This document shows positions 18,241-27,151 of a stretch of DNA of 64,000 nucleotides, piece after piece; the first letter of the stretch is position 1; each line of letters begins with the position of its first letter. Position numbers and translations under genes: made by a program. Origin of the DNA: an uncultured Lachnospiraceae bacterium (GTDB lineage: Bacteria > Bacillota > Clostridia > Lachnospirales > Lachnospiraceae); NCBI GenBank assembly GCA_910578175.1, contig CAJTPF010000011.1:10560-74559 (forward strand), in the 5' to 3' direction. The notes beneath the pieces are model-generated. The model searched no databases. It was not told where the DNA came from and saw nothing but the letters and a program-made list of their open reading frames with translations.

Positions 18241-19326
18241 CTACAATAATTTTGATATTTTAAGTTCTTTTTTCTTAGACAGGTCTATGATCTCCTCTCC
18301 CGTCATTACCACGGGCCTGCCCAGCGCCGCCTTATTGATCATCAGTATTTTCGCCTCGGTACCGTTATTCAGCAATACTTTATTGCTGACATAGGTTTCT
18401 GCCGTTTTTTCCAGGAACAGCAACAGATATCTGGGATCATAAACTGATATTTCATTCTGAAAATATCCTATGACATCAAACGGACAGATACCTTCCCTAT
18501 ATACCCGGTCTGCCGTCATTGCGTCATAGACATCAGCCACCGCCACGATCCTGGCCATCTCGTCGATCAGATTTCCTCTCAGTCTGCCGGGATAGCCCCT
18601 GCCGTCATATCGCTCGTGATGCATCAATGCAGCGTTCTTGATCCGCTGGTCAATCGGACAGTCTTTCAATATTTCGTATCCATACACTGTATGATTTTTT
18701 ATGATCTCATATTCCGGATCCGTGAGCTTTCCAGGCTTGCTGATGATCTCCTTCGGTATCTTCACCTTTCCGATATCATGCAGCAGACCGGCAGCCGTCA
18801 GAATATATGTGTCTTTCTCCGAATAATCCAGCCATCCGGCGATCATATTACAGATCAACGCAACATTCATGGAATGTACATAGGTCAGATCATCATACCC
18901 CCGCATACAGTTCAGCACATCCAGCATACTGTTGCCGGTTTTGTTTGATTCAATGATATTATTTACATCTTCCAGCATCCGTCCAAGATCGACTTCCGTA
19001 TTTTTTACAACGATATCATTCAGCATAGATTTAAATTCATCTACGGAAGTATGAAAGGTTTTTGAAAAGTTTTTAAAGTCTTCCGTTTCTTTTATTTTCT
19101 CAAAGTATCCCGGCTGCTGATAGATATCATTATATTTCTGCCGGTTTTCATCCTCCTTTATATTGATTCTGATAATAATGATCTTGTACTCTTCCATCCG
19201 CTCGATGATCATTTTGTTTAGGATTGTCCCATAAGGAACGATCAGTCTTCCCGTTCCATCGTAAATATCATTTGCCAACTCCATCCCCGGTTCCGCTTCA
19301 GACAATAAAATTCTCTTAACAGCCAA
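18241..19326 (-). CDS. HD-GYP domain protein, probable cyclic-di-GMP phosphodiesterase
   Basis: 361 residues. An N-terminal region of about 130 residues (MAVKRILLSEAEPGMELANDI begins it; DUF3391-like) precedes the HD-GYP domain, with LLHDIGKVKIP (HD pair), HHERYDGRGYPGRL (GYP motif) and ADVYDAM. All signature residues are intact, so hydrolysis of cyclic di-GMP is likely. Its start overlaps the end of the EAL gene by 11 bases, so the two are translationally coupled and both appear to lower cyclic di-GMP. Confidence 0.9.
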   Translation of the reverse strand: MAVKRILLSEAEPGMELANDIYDGTGRLIVPYGTILNKMIIERMEEYKIIIIRINIKEDENRQKYNDIYQQPGYFEKIKETEDFKNFSKTFHTSVDEFKSMLNDIVVKNTEVDLGRMLEDVNNIIESNKTGNSMLDVLNCMRGYDDLTYVHSMNVALICNMIAGWLDYSEKDTYILTAAGLLHDIGKVKIPKEIISKPGKLTDPEYEIIKNHTVYGYEILKDCPIDQRIKNAALMHHERYDGRGYPGRLRGNLIDEMARIVAVADVYDAMTADRVYREGICPFDVIGYFQNEISVYDPRYLLLFLEKTAETYVSNKVLLNNGTEAKILMINKAALGRPVVMTGEEIIDLSKKKELKISKLL

Positions 19327-21565
19327 TAATATCTGCCTCCTTTATCAGCTTCTGCCTGTATTCTTTCTCTGCAATGGGTCTTGAAAAATAATATCCCTGA
19401 ATTTCATCACAGAATATATCTCTCAAAAATTCATATTGTTCCCTTGTTTCCACTCCTTCTGCAACTATTTTCATATCCAGGGATTGTCCCAGCGATACAA
19501 TAGTCGAAACCACGATGTCAACCTTCGGATCCCCGATATCATCCACAAAGCTTTTATCCAGTTTTAAAACATCAATCGGCACCTTTTTCAGCATATTCAG
19601 TGAAGAATATCCAGTGCCGAAATCATCCATCAGTATCTTAAAACCGATGTCATGCAGCTTATCAATGATTTTATTTAATATGCTTTCTTCTGAAAACAGA
19701 GTGGTTTCCGTAAGTTCCAGCTGGACATATTCCGGTGAAACATCATATTTTTCCAGGATTTCCCTGTATTCTTCAATAAAACGGAGATTATAAAACTGCA
19801 GCTGCGACAGATTTACCGATACCGGAACCACTTTATAGCCTTCATCTAACCAGCTTCGGATGTCCTTACATACCTGTTTAAACATATATTTATCCAGCTC
19901 GACAATAAAACCGTTGCTTTCAAATAAAGGAATAAACTCATTCGGAAAAATCATGCCCGTTTTGTCGTTATACCAGCGTACCAATGCTTCCGCGCCGTTC
20001 AGTTCACATGTTCTGGAGTCATACTTCGGCTGATAATACACTTTAAATTCATTCTGTTCCACTGCCCGTTCCATCCGGTTTTCGATCTCCTGGTCCCGCA
20101 GGATTTTTTGTCTGAGTGTTTCATCATAAACCGCATAAAACTGATTGTGTTTTCCTTTAACGGACTGTTTGGCAAGTTCCGCCCTGTCAATGGCATTGTC
20201 CAATGCAAAATCATAATCTGTTTCTTCGTTTATTATGTATATCCCGATAGATAATATGATCTCATAATTTTTTTCATTCAGAGATTCCCGCTGACGCACC
20301 ATTTCGGAAAGCACTTCGATCCGTTCTGTCATTTCAGATTCATCTTCATAGTTCAGTAATATTACAAACTGATCCGCCCTTCTGTGGGCAAAGGTTTCAT
20401 CCTGCCTGACGATCTCGTTGATCATTCCCCAAATATAACGTATGACCCGGTTTCCTTCTTCATATCCGAAAATATCGTTGATCACTTTAAACTTGTCAAT
20501 ATCGATGCTTACCATTGCATACGGACGGCCTGCCGCAGCTTTTATGATATCAGCCGCTTCCCCTTTAAACTTTTCGAATGAAATGCCGCCGGTTAATTCG
20601 TCCACATACGCGATCCGCTCAATCTTTTTGCTGTTGCTCCTCTGCATCTGTCTGACGATCAGGAATGTGATCAAATACAGAATAATAAAAAAAGCAATTA
20701 CGATATACGACGAAGAGATCACTTTATCATTGCCTGTCACCATGACGTTTTTCGGAATCATCACCATAATATACCAGTCATGGCTCTCCAGCGGACGGCA
20801 ATACATATAACCGCTTTCGGCAAGCCATATATTCAGCCTGCCTTCCTTTGACGACCCTATGCCGTTGCGAAGTTCGTTTATGTCTGCGGCATCATTCTTC
20901 CCGGAAGACGAAAGGACATCAAACAGATTATTCCCAATCTCTATCCCGGCGGCTCCGGAAGACTTGCATACAACAGTCCCGTCTTCATTCACCAGCAGAG
21001 TGATTCCGTCGTTTGGGTATTCTTCTATGCGCATTGCCTGTTCAAAATAAAACTCTTCACAGATGGCGAAAATCACACCGCATATCATGCCTTCCTTTTC
21101 AATCGGCACACTCAGTACAAGTACATGTTCGCTGATACCTTCCACGAGCATACTTGTGATCCACGGCTTTCCCTGCATCGACATCTTAAAGTTTTCAGAT
21201 GTTGATACATTCAGTTTCATACCATTCGTTGCGGCTAACCTTCCTTCCGCATCCGCAACACCGATACTGATATAGCCGCTGTCTTTGCACAGTTCTTCTA
21301 ACAGTTTTGTCTGCTGCTGAGATTCATGATCATCCAGATTTATCAAAACCTTTGAATACCCTTTCAGATTTCCATAAATCTGCTTCATCATCCGGCCTGT
21401 TTTTTCTGCTCCCGACCTTGAAAAATTCTCAAGCCTGTTTGTAATTTCTTTATTGTATTCTTTTTTCAGGTATTGTGCATAACCCAAACTTGCTATCACA
21501 GCGAAGACAATCAAAACTGCGATCACTACTATTGTAGCCGGCAAATTCTTTTTTGCCCATTTCAT
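19316..21565 (-). CDS. Membrane Cache-GGDEF-EAL protein, probable c-di-GMP phosphodiesterase with degenerate GGDEF
   Basis: 749 residues. Two membrane helices (about 10-30 and 280-305) bracket an extracellular Cache-like sensor. The GGDEF domain (about 325-480) has RRADQF where the GG(D/E)EF active site should be, so cyclase activity is unlikely; such domains may bind GTP or act as regulators. The EAL domain keeps EALVRW and MDDFGTGYSSL, so hydrolysis is expected. GGAGGATAC sets the ATG at 21565; the in-frame ATG seven codons upstream is less well placed. Coupled to the HD-GYP gene. Confidence 0.9.
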   Translation of the reverse strand: MKWAKKNLPATIVVIAVLIVFAVIASLGYAQYLKKEYNKEITNRLENFSRSGAEKTGRMMKQIYGNLKGYSKVLINLDDHESQQQTKLLEELCKDSGYISIGVADAEGRLAATNGMKLNVSTSENFKMSMQGKPWITSMLVEGISEHVLVLSVPIEKEGMICGVIFAICEEFYFEQAMRIEEYPNDGITLLVNEDGTVVCKSSGAAGIEIGNNLFDVLSSSGKNDAADINELRNGIGSSKEGRLNIWLAESGYMYCRPLESHDWYIMVMIPKNVMVTGNDKVISSSYIVIAFFIILYLITFLIVRQMQRSNSKKIERIAYVDELTGGISFEKFKGEAADIIKAAAGRPYAMVSIDIDKFKVINDIFGYEEGNRVIRYIWGMINEIVRQDETFAHRRADQFVILLNYEDESEMTERIEVLSEMVRQRESLNEKNYEIILSIGIYIINEETDYDFALDNAIDRAELAKQSVKGKHNQFYAVYDETLRQKILRDQEIENRMERAVEQNEFKVYYQPKYDSRTCELNGAEALVRWYNDKTGMIFPNEFIPLFESNGFIVELDKYMFKQVCKDIRSWLDEGYKVVPVSVNLSQLQFYNLRFIEEYREILEKYDVSPEYVQLELTETTLFSEESILNKIIDKLHDIGFKILMDDFGTGYSSLNMLKKVPIDVLKLDKSFVDDIGDPKVDIVVSTIVSLGQSLDMKIVAEGVETREQYEFLRDIFCDEIQGYYFSRPIAEKEYRQKLIKEADIIGC

Positions 21566-21663
21566 AGTGTATCCTCCGCGTTCCAATCCTACGATTACCT
21601 ATTAAAAAGTATACCTTATTTCCGGGGTTTAATCAATCAGTTTCTATATATTTATGACATGGT

Positions 21664-23451
21664 TTAGCAAACAATATAATACTGTGCGGAAAAGTGCGGA
21701 ACATTCAGTGTGATACTGCCGTTTTCCGTTTTATAAAGCTTCTCACCGTCATCTTCCGCTCCTCCTCCGAACTGACACAGTTCACTGTCCAGTAACAGCC
21801 TGTAAACACCGTTTTCCTGCAAATCCAGTTTATAATCCACATAATCTTCTTCCGAAAAATTAAATACCGCTATCAAATCCTGTTTCTGCCCATTCCTCTT
21901 CAAAACATATATGCATTTTTCTTCCTGGTGACAGTCCAGCCACTGAAAACCGGATTCTTCATAATCATTCCAAAAGGAAGGATTTTCCAGATAAATATGA
22001 TTTAATTGCTTTATAAATTCATGAAACTGCCGGTGTAGCGGATAATCCAAAAGGTTCCAGTCCAGTTCCCTTTTTTCGTCCCACTCGCGGAAATGCGCCA
22101 GTTCATTGCCCATAAAATTCAGTTTTTTTCCCGGATGTGCCATCATATACATATACAAAGCCCTTGCCTGGGAAAATTTTGTCTCATATTCTCCGTCCAT
22201 TTTCTGAATGATGGTTCCTTTTCCGTGTACCACCTCATCATGGGATAATGGCAATAAGAATCTTTCACTATAATAATACATCATGGAAAAAGTCAGCTTA
22301 TGGTATGCTGTCCTTCTGTTTTCCGGACGCTCTTTAAAATAATTTAGCGTGTCATTCATCCAGCCCATATCCCATTTATAATCAAATCCAAGGCCGCCGT
22401 CTTTCACACTTCTGGTAACTCCCTGATAGGAGGAAGAATCTTCTGCACACAAAATAACCGAAGGATACATTTCCTTTAAATTCTGATTCATCCGCCTGAC
22501 AAATTCCACCGCATTCTGATTCACGCCCCTTGCCGGATTTCCCTGCCAGTATATGATATTGCTGATGGCATCCATACGAAGTCCGTCAAAATGATATTCT
22601 TTTATCCAGTAATGGGCCGCAGACTGCAAAAAGCTCTGAACTTCTCCCCTGGAATGAATGAAATTCTTACTTCCCCATTCACTGTCTCCCACATCCGTAT
22701 GAGGATACTCATACAATGATGTCCCGTCATAATTCGCTAACGCATAATCGTCTACCGCAAAATGCACCGGTACAAAATCCATAATGACACCGATTTCATT
22801 CTGATGGCATTTATCCACAAATTCCATCAGTCCGGCTGCTGTCCCATAGCGGGATGTGGGACTGAAAAAACCGGTATTCTGGTATCCCCAGGATTCATCG
22901 CAGGGATGTTCGCTTAAGGGCATGACTTCTATATAGTTATAACCGTATTCCTTCAAATATCCGATGATTTCATCCGCCATTTCGCTATAAGAAAACCATC
23001 CGTTTTCATCTGCTTCGTTTTTCCTCCAGGAACCCATATGCAGTTCATAAATGTTTAACGCACCGTTCCGGCAGTCCGAACGTGATTTCATCCATTTAGC
23101 ATCCTGAAAGTGATACTCAGACAAATCCCGTATGATGGAAGCATTATGGGGACGAAGTTCCATTCCGAAACCGTATGGATCACAATGGTCGATAAATCCG
23201 CCGTCCCTTTTGTAAATCCTGTATTTATATTTCATTCCCTGTCCGGCCCCTTCAATGAAACATTTAAAAAAATTTCTATCGTTTTCCCGCTCCATCCAGG
23301 TTTCGCTCCAGCCGTTAAATTCCCCGATCACCGCTATTTTCTCAGCATTCGGTGCAAACGTGGAAAATTCCGTACCGTTTTCCCTGACATGGGCTCCCAT
23401 GTATTCGTATGCATCAAATATCTTTCCAGTATAAAAACCATATTTATCCAT
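21664..23451 (-). CDS. glgB: 1,4-alpha-glucan (glycogen) branching enzyme
   Basis: 595 residues. An N-terminal CBM48 domain (GTEFSTFAPNAEKIAVIGEFN) precedes a GH13 barrel with the nucleophile Asp in GLRMDAISN (about 291), acid Glu in LCAEDSS (about 338), and SHDEVVHGKG. It makes alpha-1,6 branches in glycogen. AGGAGG nine bases upstream sets the ATG at 23451 (MDKYGFYTG). Other glycogen genes are not in the window; the GH13 maltodextrinase at 12.8 kb could use its products. Confidence 0.93.
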   Translation of the reverse strand: MDKYGFYTGKIFDAYEYMGAHVRENGTEFSTFAPNAEKIAVIGEFNGWSETWMERENDRNFFKCFIEGAGQGMKYKYRIYKRDGGFIDHCDPYGFGMELRPHNASIIRDLSEYHFQDAKWMKSRSDCRNGALNIYELHMGSWRKNEADENGWFSYSEMADEIIGYLKEYGYNYIEVMPLSEHPCDESWGYQNTGFFSPTSRYGTAAGLMEFVDKCHQNEIGVIMDFVPVHFAVDDYALANYDGTSLYEYPHTDVGDSEWGSKNFIHSRGEVQSFLQSAAHYWIKEYHFDGLRMDAISNIIYWQGNPARGVNQNAVEFVRRMNQNLKEMYPSVILCAEDSSSYQGVTRSVKDGGLGFDYKWDMGWMNDTLNYFKERPENRRTAYHKLTFSMMYYYSERFLLPLSHDEVVHGKGTIIQKMDGEYETKFSQARALYMYMMAHPGKKLNFMGNELAHFREWDEKRELDWNLLDYPLHRQFHEFIKQLNHIYLENPSFWNDYEESGFQWLDCHQEEKCIYVLKRNGQKQDLIAVFNFSEEDYVDYKLDLQENGVYRLLLDSELCQFGGGAEDDGEKLYKTENGSITLNVPHFSAQYYIVC

Positions 23452-23472
23452 TTCTGACGGCCTCCTTTTTAA

Positions 23473-23514
23473 TTGACTATCGTCTATTATTTTATTATAA
23501 TCAATTATAATCAA
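23473..23514 (+). promoter_or_regulatory. Divergent promoter region with tandem 10-bp repeat
   Basis: On the plus strand TTGACT (23473-23478), a 17-base spacer and TATAAT (23496-23501) form a near-consensus promoter towards the TetR gene. ATTATAATCA occurs twice in tandem at 23495-23514, overlapping the -10, and the reverse strand reads TTGATTATAATTGATTATAA towards glgB. The repeats are candidate regulator sites. Confidence 0.6.
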
Positions 23515-23665
23515 ATTAGCCGGAAATACCATCTACACTTTTATCAGAATGACAATTATTATACTTTTTCAGGATATTGTCTATTTCGACGACAGAACAC
23601 ATCCGGTCATGGAACACAAATTTTTCAATTGCCTGAATATTATATTAATGAAAGGAATCAACTAT

Positions 23666-24196
23666 ATGGATCTGCGTGTTCAGAAAACAAGAAGCAGCAT
23701 CATGAATGCCTTTATTGAACTGCTTTCCCAAAAGCCCATTGAAAAAATCACAATCAGGGAACTGGCCGATACGGCACTGATCAGCAAAGCAACTTTTTAT
23801 CTTCATTTTAAAGATATTTATGATCTTTCCGAATATCTGGAGAATGAACTGTTGGAATCCATTATAAAAGATATCCCGCATCCGGAATATCTGATCACGG
23901 CTCCCAAAGAAGGAATCCGGGAAATAACCACCTCTTTTTCCGCACACAGCCAGCTGGCCAATATTTTATTTCCCCGCAACAAAAAAACCCTGCTCTTGGA
24001 ACGGCTGGAACCCAAACTGAAAGAGCTGATATTTAAAAAATTTCCAGAATATAAAAATCACCTGGAAGCAGAAATATTGTTAACGGTTCTGATTCAAGGT
24101 GATTTCCATGCATATGCCCAGTTTTCGGAATCCAATTTCGACGAAACTGTAGATGTACTGGGACGTATCTCCGAATGTCTGATTTCTAATTTTTAA
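23666..24196 (+). CDS. TetR/AcrR family regulator
   Basis: 176 residues. N-terminal helix-turn-helix: RSSIMNAFIELLSQKP ... ITIRELADTALISKATFYLHF. The remainder is a short helical ligand-binding domain. GAAAGGAA lies before the ATG at 23666; an open frame continues upstream but has no family-like residues. Divergent from glgB across a region with a tandem repeat, so autoregulation or glgB control is possible. Overlaps the 3' end of nudC by four bases, tail to tail. Confidence 0.83.
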   Translation: MDLRVQKTRSSIMNAFIELLSQKPIEKITIRELADTALISKATFYLHFKDIYDLSEYLENELLESIIKDIPHPEYLITAPKEGIREITTSFSAHSQLANILFPRNKKTLLLERLEPKLKELIFKKFPEYKNHLEAEILLTVLIQGDFHAYAQFSESNFDETVDVLGRISECLISNF

Positions 24197-25041
24197 ATTC
24201 TTCCTTCTTTAAATTTTACTATCATTTCATTGGTAAGACTGTAATCTTCATTTTCCGCCTGAATTTCCTCTCTGGAAAACCAGGCGGCTTCTGCCAGTTC
24301 TTCCTCTTCCAGCGTGATATCCGCACTGCCGTCCAGATCCGCAAAATATCCGCATAAGAGCGTTCCGGAATTCGCCCATGGCTGGCTTTTATAATACCGG
24401 ATATTTTTTACCCGCAGCCCCACTTCTTCCATAACTTCCCGTTTCACGGTCTCCTCCAGAGATTCTCCGATTTCGTTAAACCCGGCGACGAGAGCATATT
24501 TCTTATACGTTCTTCCTGCATATTTGGTCAGGAGCAGTTTATCCCCGTCTGTTATGCCCACGACGATTCCCGGCGATATCCTGGGATAAATTTCATTTCC
24601 GCAACTCCCGCATTTCAGCAGACGGCTGTCAGAGTCGTGCTGCAGAGGGTTTCCGCATCTGCCGCAGAATCTGTTATCTCTGTACCAGCGGAATAACTGA
24701 TGCCCCGTGTTCCCTGCAAACACCTGATGTTTCGGTCCCGCTCCCCGCAGTTTTCCCATATCAATAAATTCCAGTCCCGGCACTTTCCCGTTCCCGAAAT
24801 TCTGATAATCAGAAGAAATTCCCTGAAAATAATCGGTTTCACTGATAGAAAACAGATATCTATACTGTATACCCGTATGTTCCAATTCCGAAGCAAGCGG
24901 ATAACAAACCTCTCCTTCCTTCCAGTTTTTACTGCGGACCAGAATCTTGTCTTCCTGAAACAATAGTATTTCGCTGTTTCTATCCGGCTGTTTCGAAAAG
25001 TACGAATTATTGAAACGATATGGGCGAATCTCCTGTATCAT
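24193..25041 (-). CDS. nudC: NAD(+) diphosphatase (NudC-type Nudix hydrolase)
   Basis: 282 residues. Zinc ribbon (CGRCGNPLQ ... LLKCGSCGNEIYPR) followed by the Nudix box GFNEIGESLEETVKREVMEEVG with the catalytic REVMEE core; the SQPWANSGTLLCGYFA element downstream matches the SQPWPFPxS motif of NADH pyrophosphatases. Hydrolyses NAD(H) to AMP and NMN(H), and NAD caps on RNA in E. coli. Downstream of the MBL-fold and MraY-like genes on the same strand. Confidence 0.92.
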   Translation of the reverse strand: MIQEIRPYRFNNSYFSKQPDRNSEILLFQEDKILVRSKNWKEGEVCYPLASELEHTGIQYRYLFSISETDYFQGISSDYQNFGNGKVPGLEFIDMGKLRGAGPKHQVFAGNTGHQLFRWYRDNRFCGRCGNPLQHDSDSRLLKCGSCGNEIYPRISPGIVVGITDGDKLLLTKYAGRTYKKYALVAGFNEIGESLEETVKREVMEEVGLRVKNIRYYKSQPWANSGTLLCGYFADLDGSADITLEEEELAEAAWFSREEIQAENEDYSLTNEMIVKFKEGRI

Positions 25042-25058
25042 GTTATGCCTCCATAATT

Positions 25059-25940
25059 TTATTCTGAAAACTCTATCCTGTTTCCCGTGATATTCATTAT
25101 AAATCTTTCTCCAAATTCCTTCCCGAGCCGCTGAATATTATCGTCTCCTGTACAATGGGAGACCGCCAGAAATTCCGGATTCAGTTTTTTTAATTCTTCA
25201 ATGGTCCTGTGCAGCCGCTCCTCTTCCGCATGAATCAAATGAGTCCCTCCTATGATCCCGCGGATGGGTCTTCCTGCGAAACGCTCCCGGACCGTTTCCG
25301 TTATATTGATGATCCCCGCATGGGAACAGCCTGCAAGAAGTACGATTCCTTTTGCCGTATCCAGGCAGAGAACGATTTCATCCTGAAAGCGGTCCGGAAA
25401 AAATTTCGAATTTTTTTTAATCAGAAAACGATCATCCGGCGTCTCAAAATCGTTTTTCCTTTTAAACCCCCGTACCAGCCATATTCCTTCATACAGTTGA
25501 TAGATTTTGTCCTCTATCACATGAACGGCTGCGGCGCTTTCTTTCAAAAACGGCACATTGGAAATCTCCTCTTCCCGACACTCTTCCGAAAGAAAAGGAT
25601 TTCCATTATAAACTATAGTACCATCCGGATTTTTTCTGAATTTTCTTTCAAAAAAATCCCTGCCCACATATATTCTCTTTCCATGATTTTGTTTCAGATA
25701 TGCCGGCAGACCGCCGGTATGGTCATAATGTCCATGACTTAATATGATATCGTGGATTTCGTTTAAATCTATATTCATTCTATCCGCATTGTCTAAAAAT
25801 ATGCCTGTCTGTCCGGTATCAAATAACAGCGGTCTTCCATTATATTCCACTTTCATGGAAAGGCCGTGTTCTCCCGGAACACCTAAGACAGGATTCGAAT
25901 GGTTCTCTATGATGGTAGTTACTTTAATCATTGATTTCAC
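25059..25940 (-). CDS. Metallo-beta-lactamase-fold hydrolase (COG1237-like)
   Basis: 293 residues. The metal site HxHxDH is present as LSHGHYDHTGG near residue 68, with LAGCSHAGIIN and SHCTGDD supplying further ligands. N-terminal GEHGLSMKVEYNGRPLLFDTG matches the COG1237 group, which includes archaeal dihydropterin-related enzymes; most bacterial members have no known substrate. The GTG at 25940 has GGAG nine bases upstream; ATG 25931 is the alternative. Eighteen bases upstream of nudC. Confidence 0.88.
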   Translation of the reverse strand: MKSMIKVTTIIENHSNPVLGVPGEHGLSMKVEYNGRPLLFDTGQTGIFLDNADRMNIDLNEIHDIILSHGHYDHTGGLPAYLKQNHGKRIYVGRDFFERKFRKNPDGTIVYNGNPFLSEECREEEISNVPFLKESAAAVHVIEDKIYQLYEGIWLVRGFKRKNDFETPDDRFLIKKNSKFFPDRFQDEIVLCLDTAKGIVLLAGCSHAGIINITETVRERFAGRPIRGIIGGTHLIHAEEERLHRTIEELKKLNPEFLAVSHCTGDDNIQRLGKEFGERFIMNITGNRIEFSE

Positions 25941-25961
25941 CCGCTTTTGCTCCTGTAATAT

Positions 25962-26927
25962 CTAATGCAGCACAAGATATATGACGGCAATGGAAATAAC
26001 GATCTGAATGATGGCAAACCGGAAAACCGTATGCGTATTCGACCAGTCCCAGACTTTTCTAACATGGTCGTGAAGAGGCGTGCGAACCTCCTTTAAAATA
26101 TGTATTTTGAAAAACCGCAATAAAAACACTTTTACAAGTCCAATGCCTCCATCCAGGATCAGAACGGCGGCCACCGGAAGATACAGCACCGGACTGCCGG
26201 ACTTTAATACTGCCGCCGCAATGAACAATCCCATAGCCCTGGAACCTGCATCTCCCATCAACAGCCGGCTGGGAGTTGCATTATGCCACAAATATCCCAG
26301 AATGCACACAATAAATATCAATATTATATAAGAAAATTTTGCATCCATTCCCCGTATCCAATTAATGACATATATGGTAGACAGTGTTATGATCGCAAGC
26401 GTACCGGACAGGCCGTCTACTCCGTCCGAACAGTTCGTTACATTTATGGATACCCATACCAATACAACGATCAATATCCCGAATACCACCCTTGGGATCG
26501 TCACCTGTTTGTCTAAAACGGCTATATAAATTTCATTCGGATTAAAATTTAAAAAAGTAACCGCCAGCATAACGGCTATGATCAGGTCTAACAATCCTTT
26601 TTTATATTCTCCCCACGGCGCTTTCGCACAATCATCCAGAAAACCGGTCATCATGGCGGCGATCACCAGGATCAGATATATGCTGATCTCAACATTCATC
26701 TTTGCAAATATGATCGCTGCCGCTACAAATACCAGAATAAATAAAAATCCGGCCCCTCTAGGTTTCCCGGCAGAAAGGGTTCCGTCATGGGCATATGCCC
26801 GTCCCATATCCTTTGGCAGTAATCCCGTACATTTCCAAAGCAATACGATGGTCAGAACAAATGCCGTCATAATTCCTAAAAAAGCAACCGTATCATAATT
26901 TATATCACGAATAAAATAATTTATCAT
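25962..26927 (-). CDS. MraY-like phospho-N-acetylmuramoyl-pentapeptide transferase family protein
   Basis: 321 residues with about ten membrane helices. Keeps the polyprenyl-phosphate sugar-phosphotransferase motifs: FLDDCAK (paired Asp), NCSDGVDGLSGT (nucleophile region), LLMGDAGSRA and the cytoplasmic loop RTPLHDHVRK. The HDH in that loop is the MraY-type signature. Not inside a mur operon, so it may be a second MraY-like enzyme rather than the main one. GGAG places the ATG at 26927. Head of the unit leading into the MBL-fold gene. Confidence 0.8.
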   Translation of the reverse strand: MINYFIRDINYDTVAFLGIMTAFVLTIVLLWKCTGLLPKDMGRAYAHDGTLSAGKPRGAGFLFILVFVAAAIIFAKMNVEISIYLILVIAAMMTGFLDDCAKAPWGEYKKGLLDLIIAVMLAVTFLNFNPNEIYIAVLDKQVTIPRVVFGILIVVLVWVSINVTNCSDGVDGLSGTLAIITLSTIYVINWIRGMDAKFSYIILIFIVCILGYLWHNATPSRLLMGDAGSRAMGLFIAAAVLKSGSPVLYLPVAAVLILDGGIGLVKVFLLRFFKIHILKEVRTPLHDHVRKVWDWSNTHTVFRFAIIQIVISIAVIYLVLH

Positions 26928-27027
26928 TGGTGATACTCCTTCCATATTTTTCAAATTAAAAAATAGTATAACACTTTTAGTATTTTCCGTGAACTACTTT
27001 TTTCATTTTTTAAAGGAATATTCTTAA

Positions 27028-27056
27028 TTGAAAAAACATTCGGTTTGTGTTAAAAT
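27028..27056 (+). promoter_or_regulatory. Sigma-A type promoter for the DUF4317 gene
   Basis: TTGAAA (27028-27033), 17-base spacer, TAAAAT (27051-27056). Predicts a transcript beginning near 27063, right at the base of the hairpin that follows. Confidence 0.6.
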
Positions 27057-27066
27057 TTTAGCTGAT

Positions 27067-27125
27067 TATAGCAGATTGTGAAACTTATGGCCTGTGACTG
27101 TACGGGCGTTTTACGATCTGCTATA
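27067..27125 (+). ncRNA. Long 5'-terminal hairpin in the DUF4317 leader
   Basis: An 18-bp arm (27067-27084) pairs with 27108-27125, using two G-U pairs that exist only in the plus-strand RNA. Inside, GCCTGT (27090-27095) pairs with ACGGGC (27102-27107) around the loop GACTGT. Five bases bulge on the 5' side (27085-27089). No U-tract follows. Being at the very 5' end of the predicted mRNA, it may protect the transcript or regulate it. Confidence 0.6.
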
Positions 27126-27151
27126 AAATATAATATGAAAGGACATATCAT

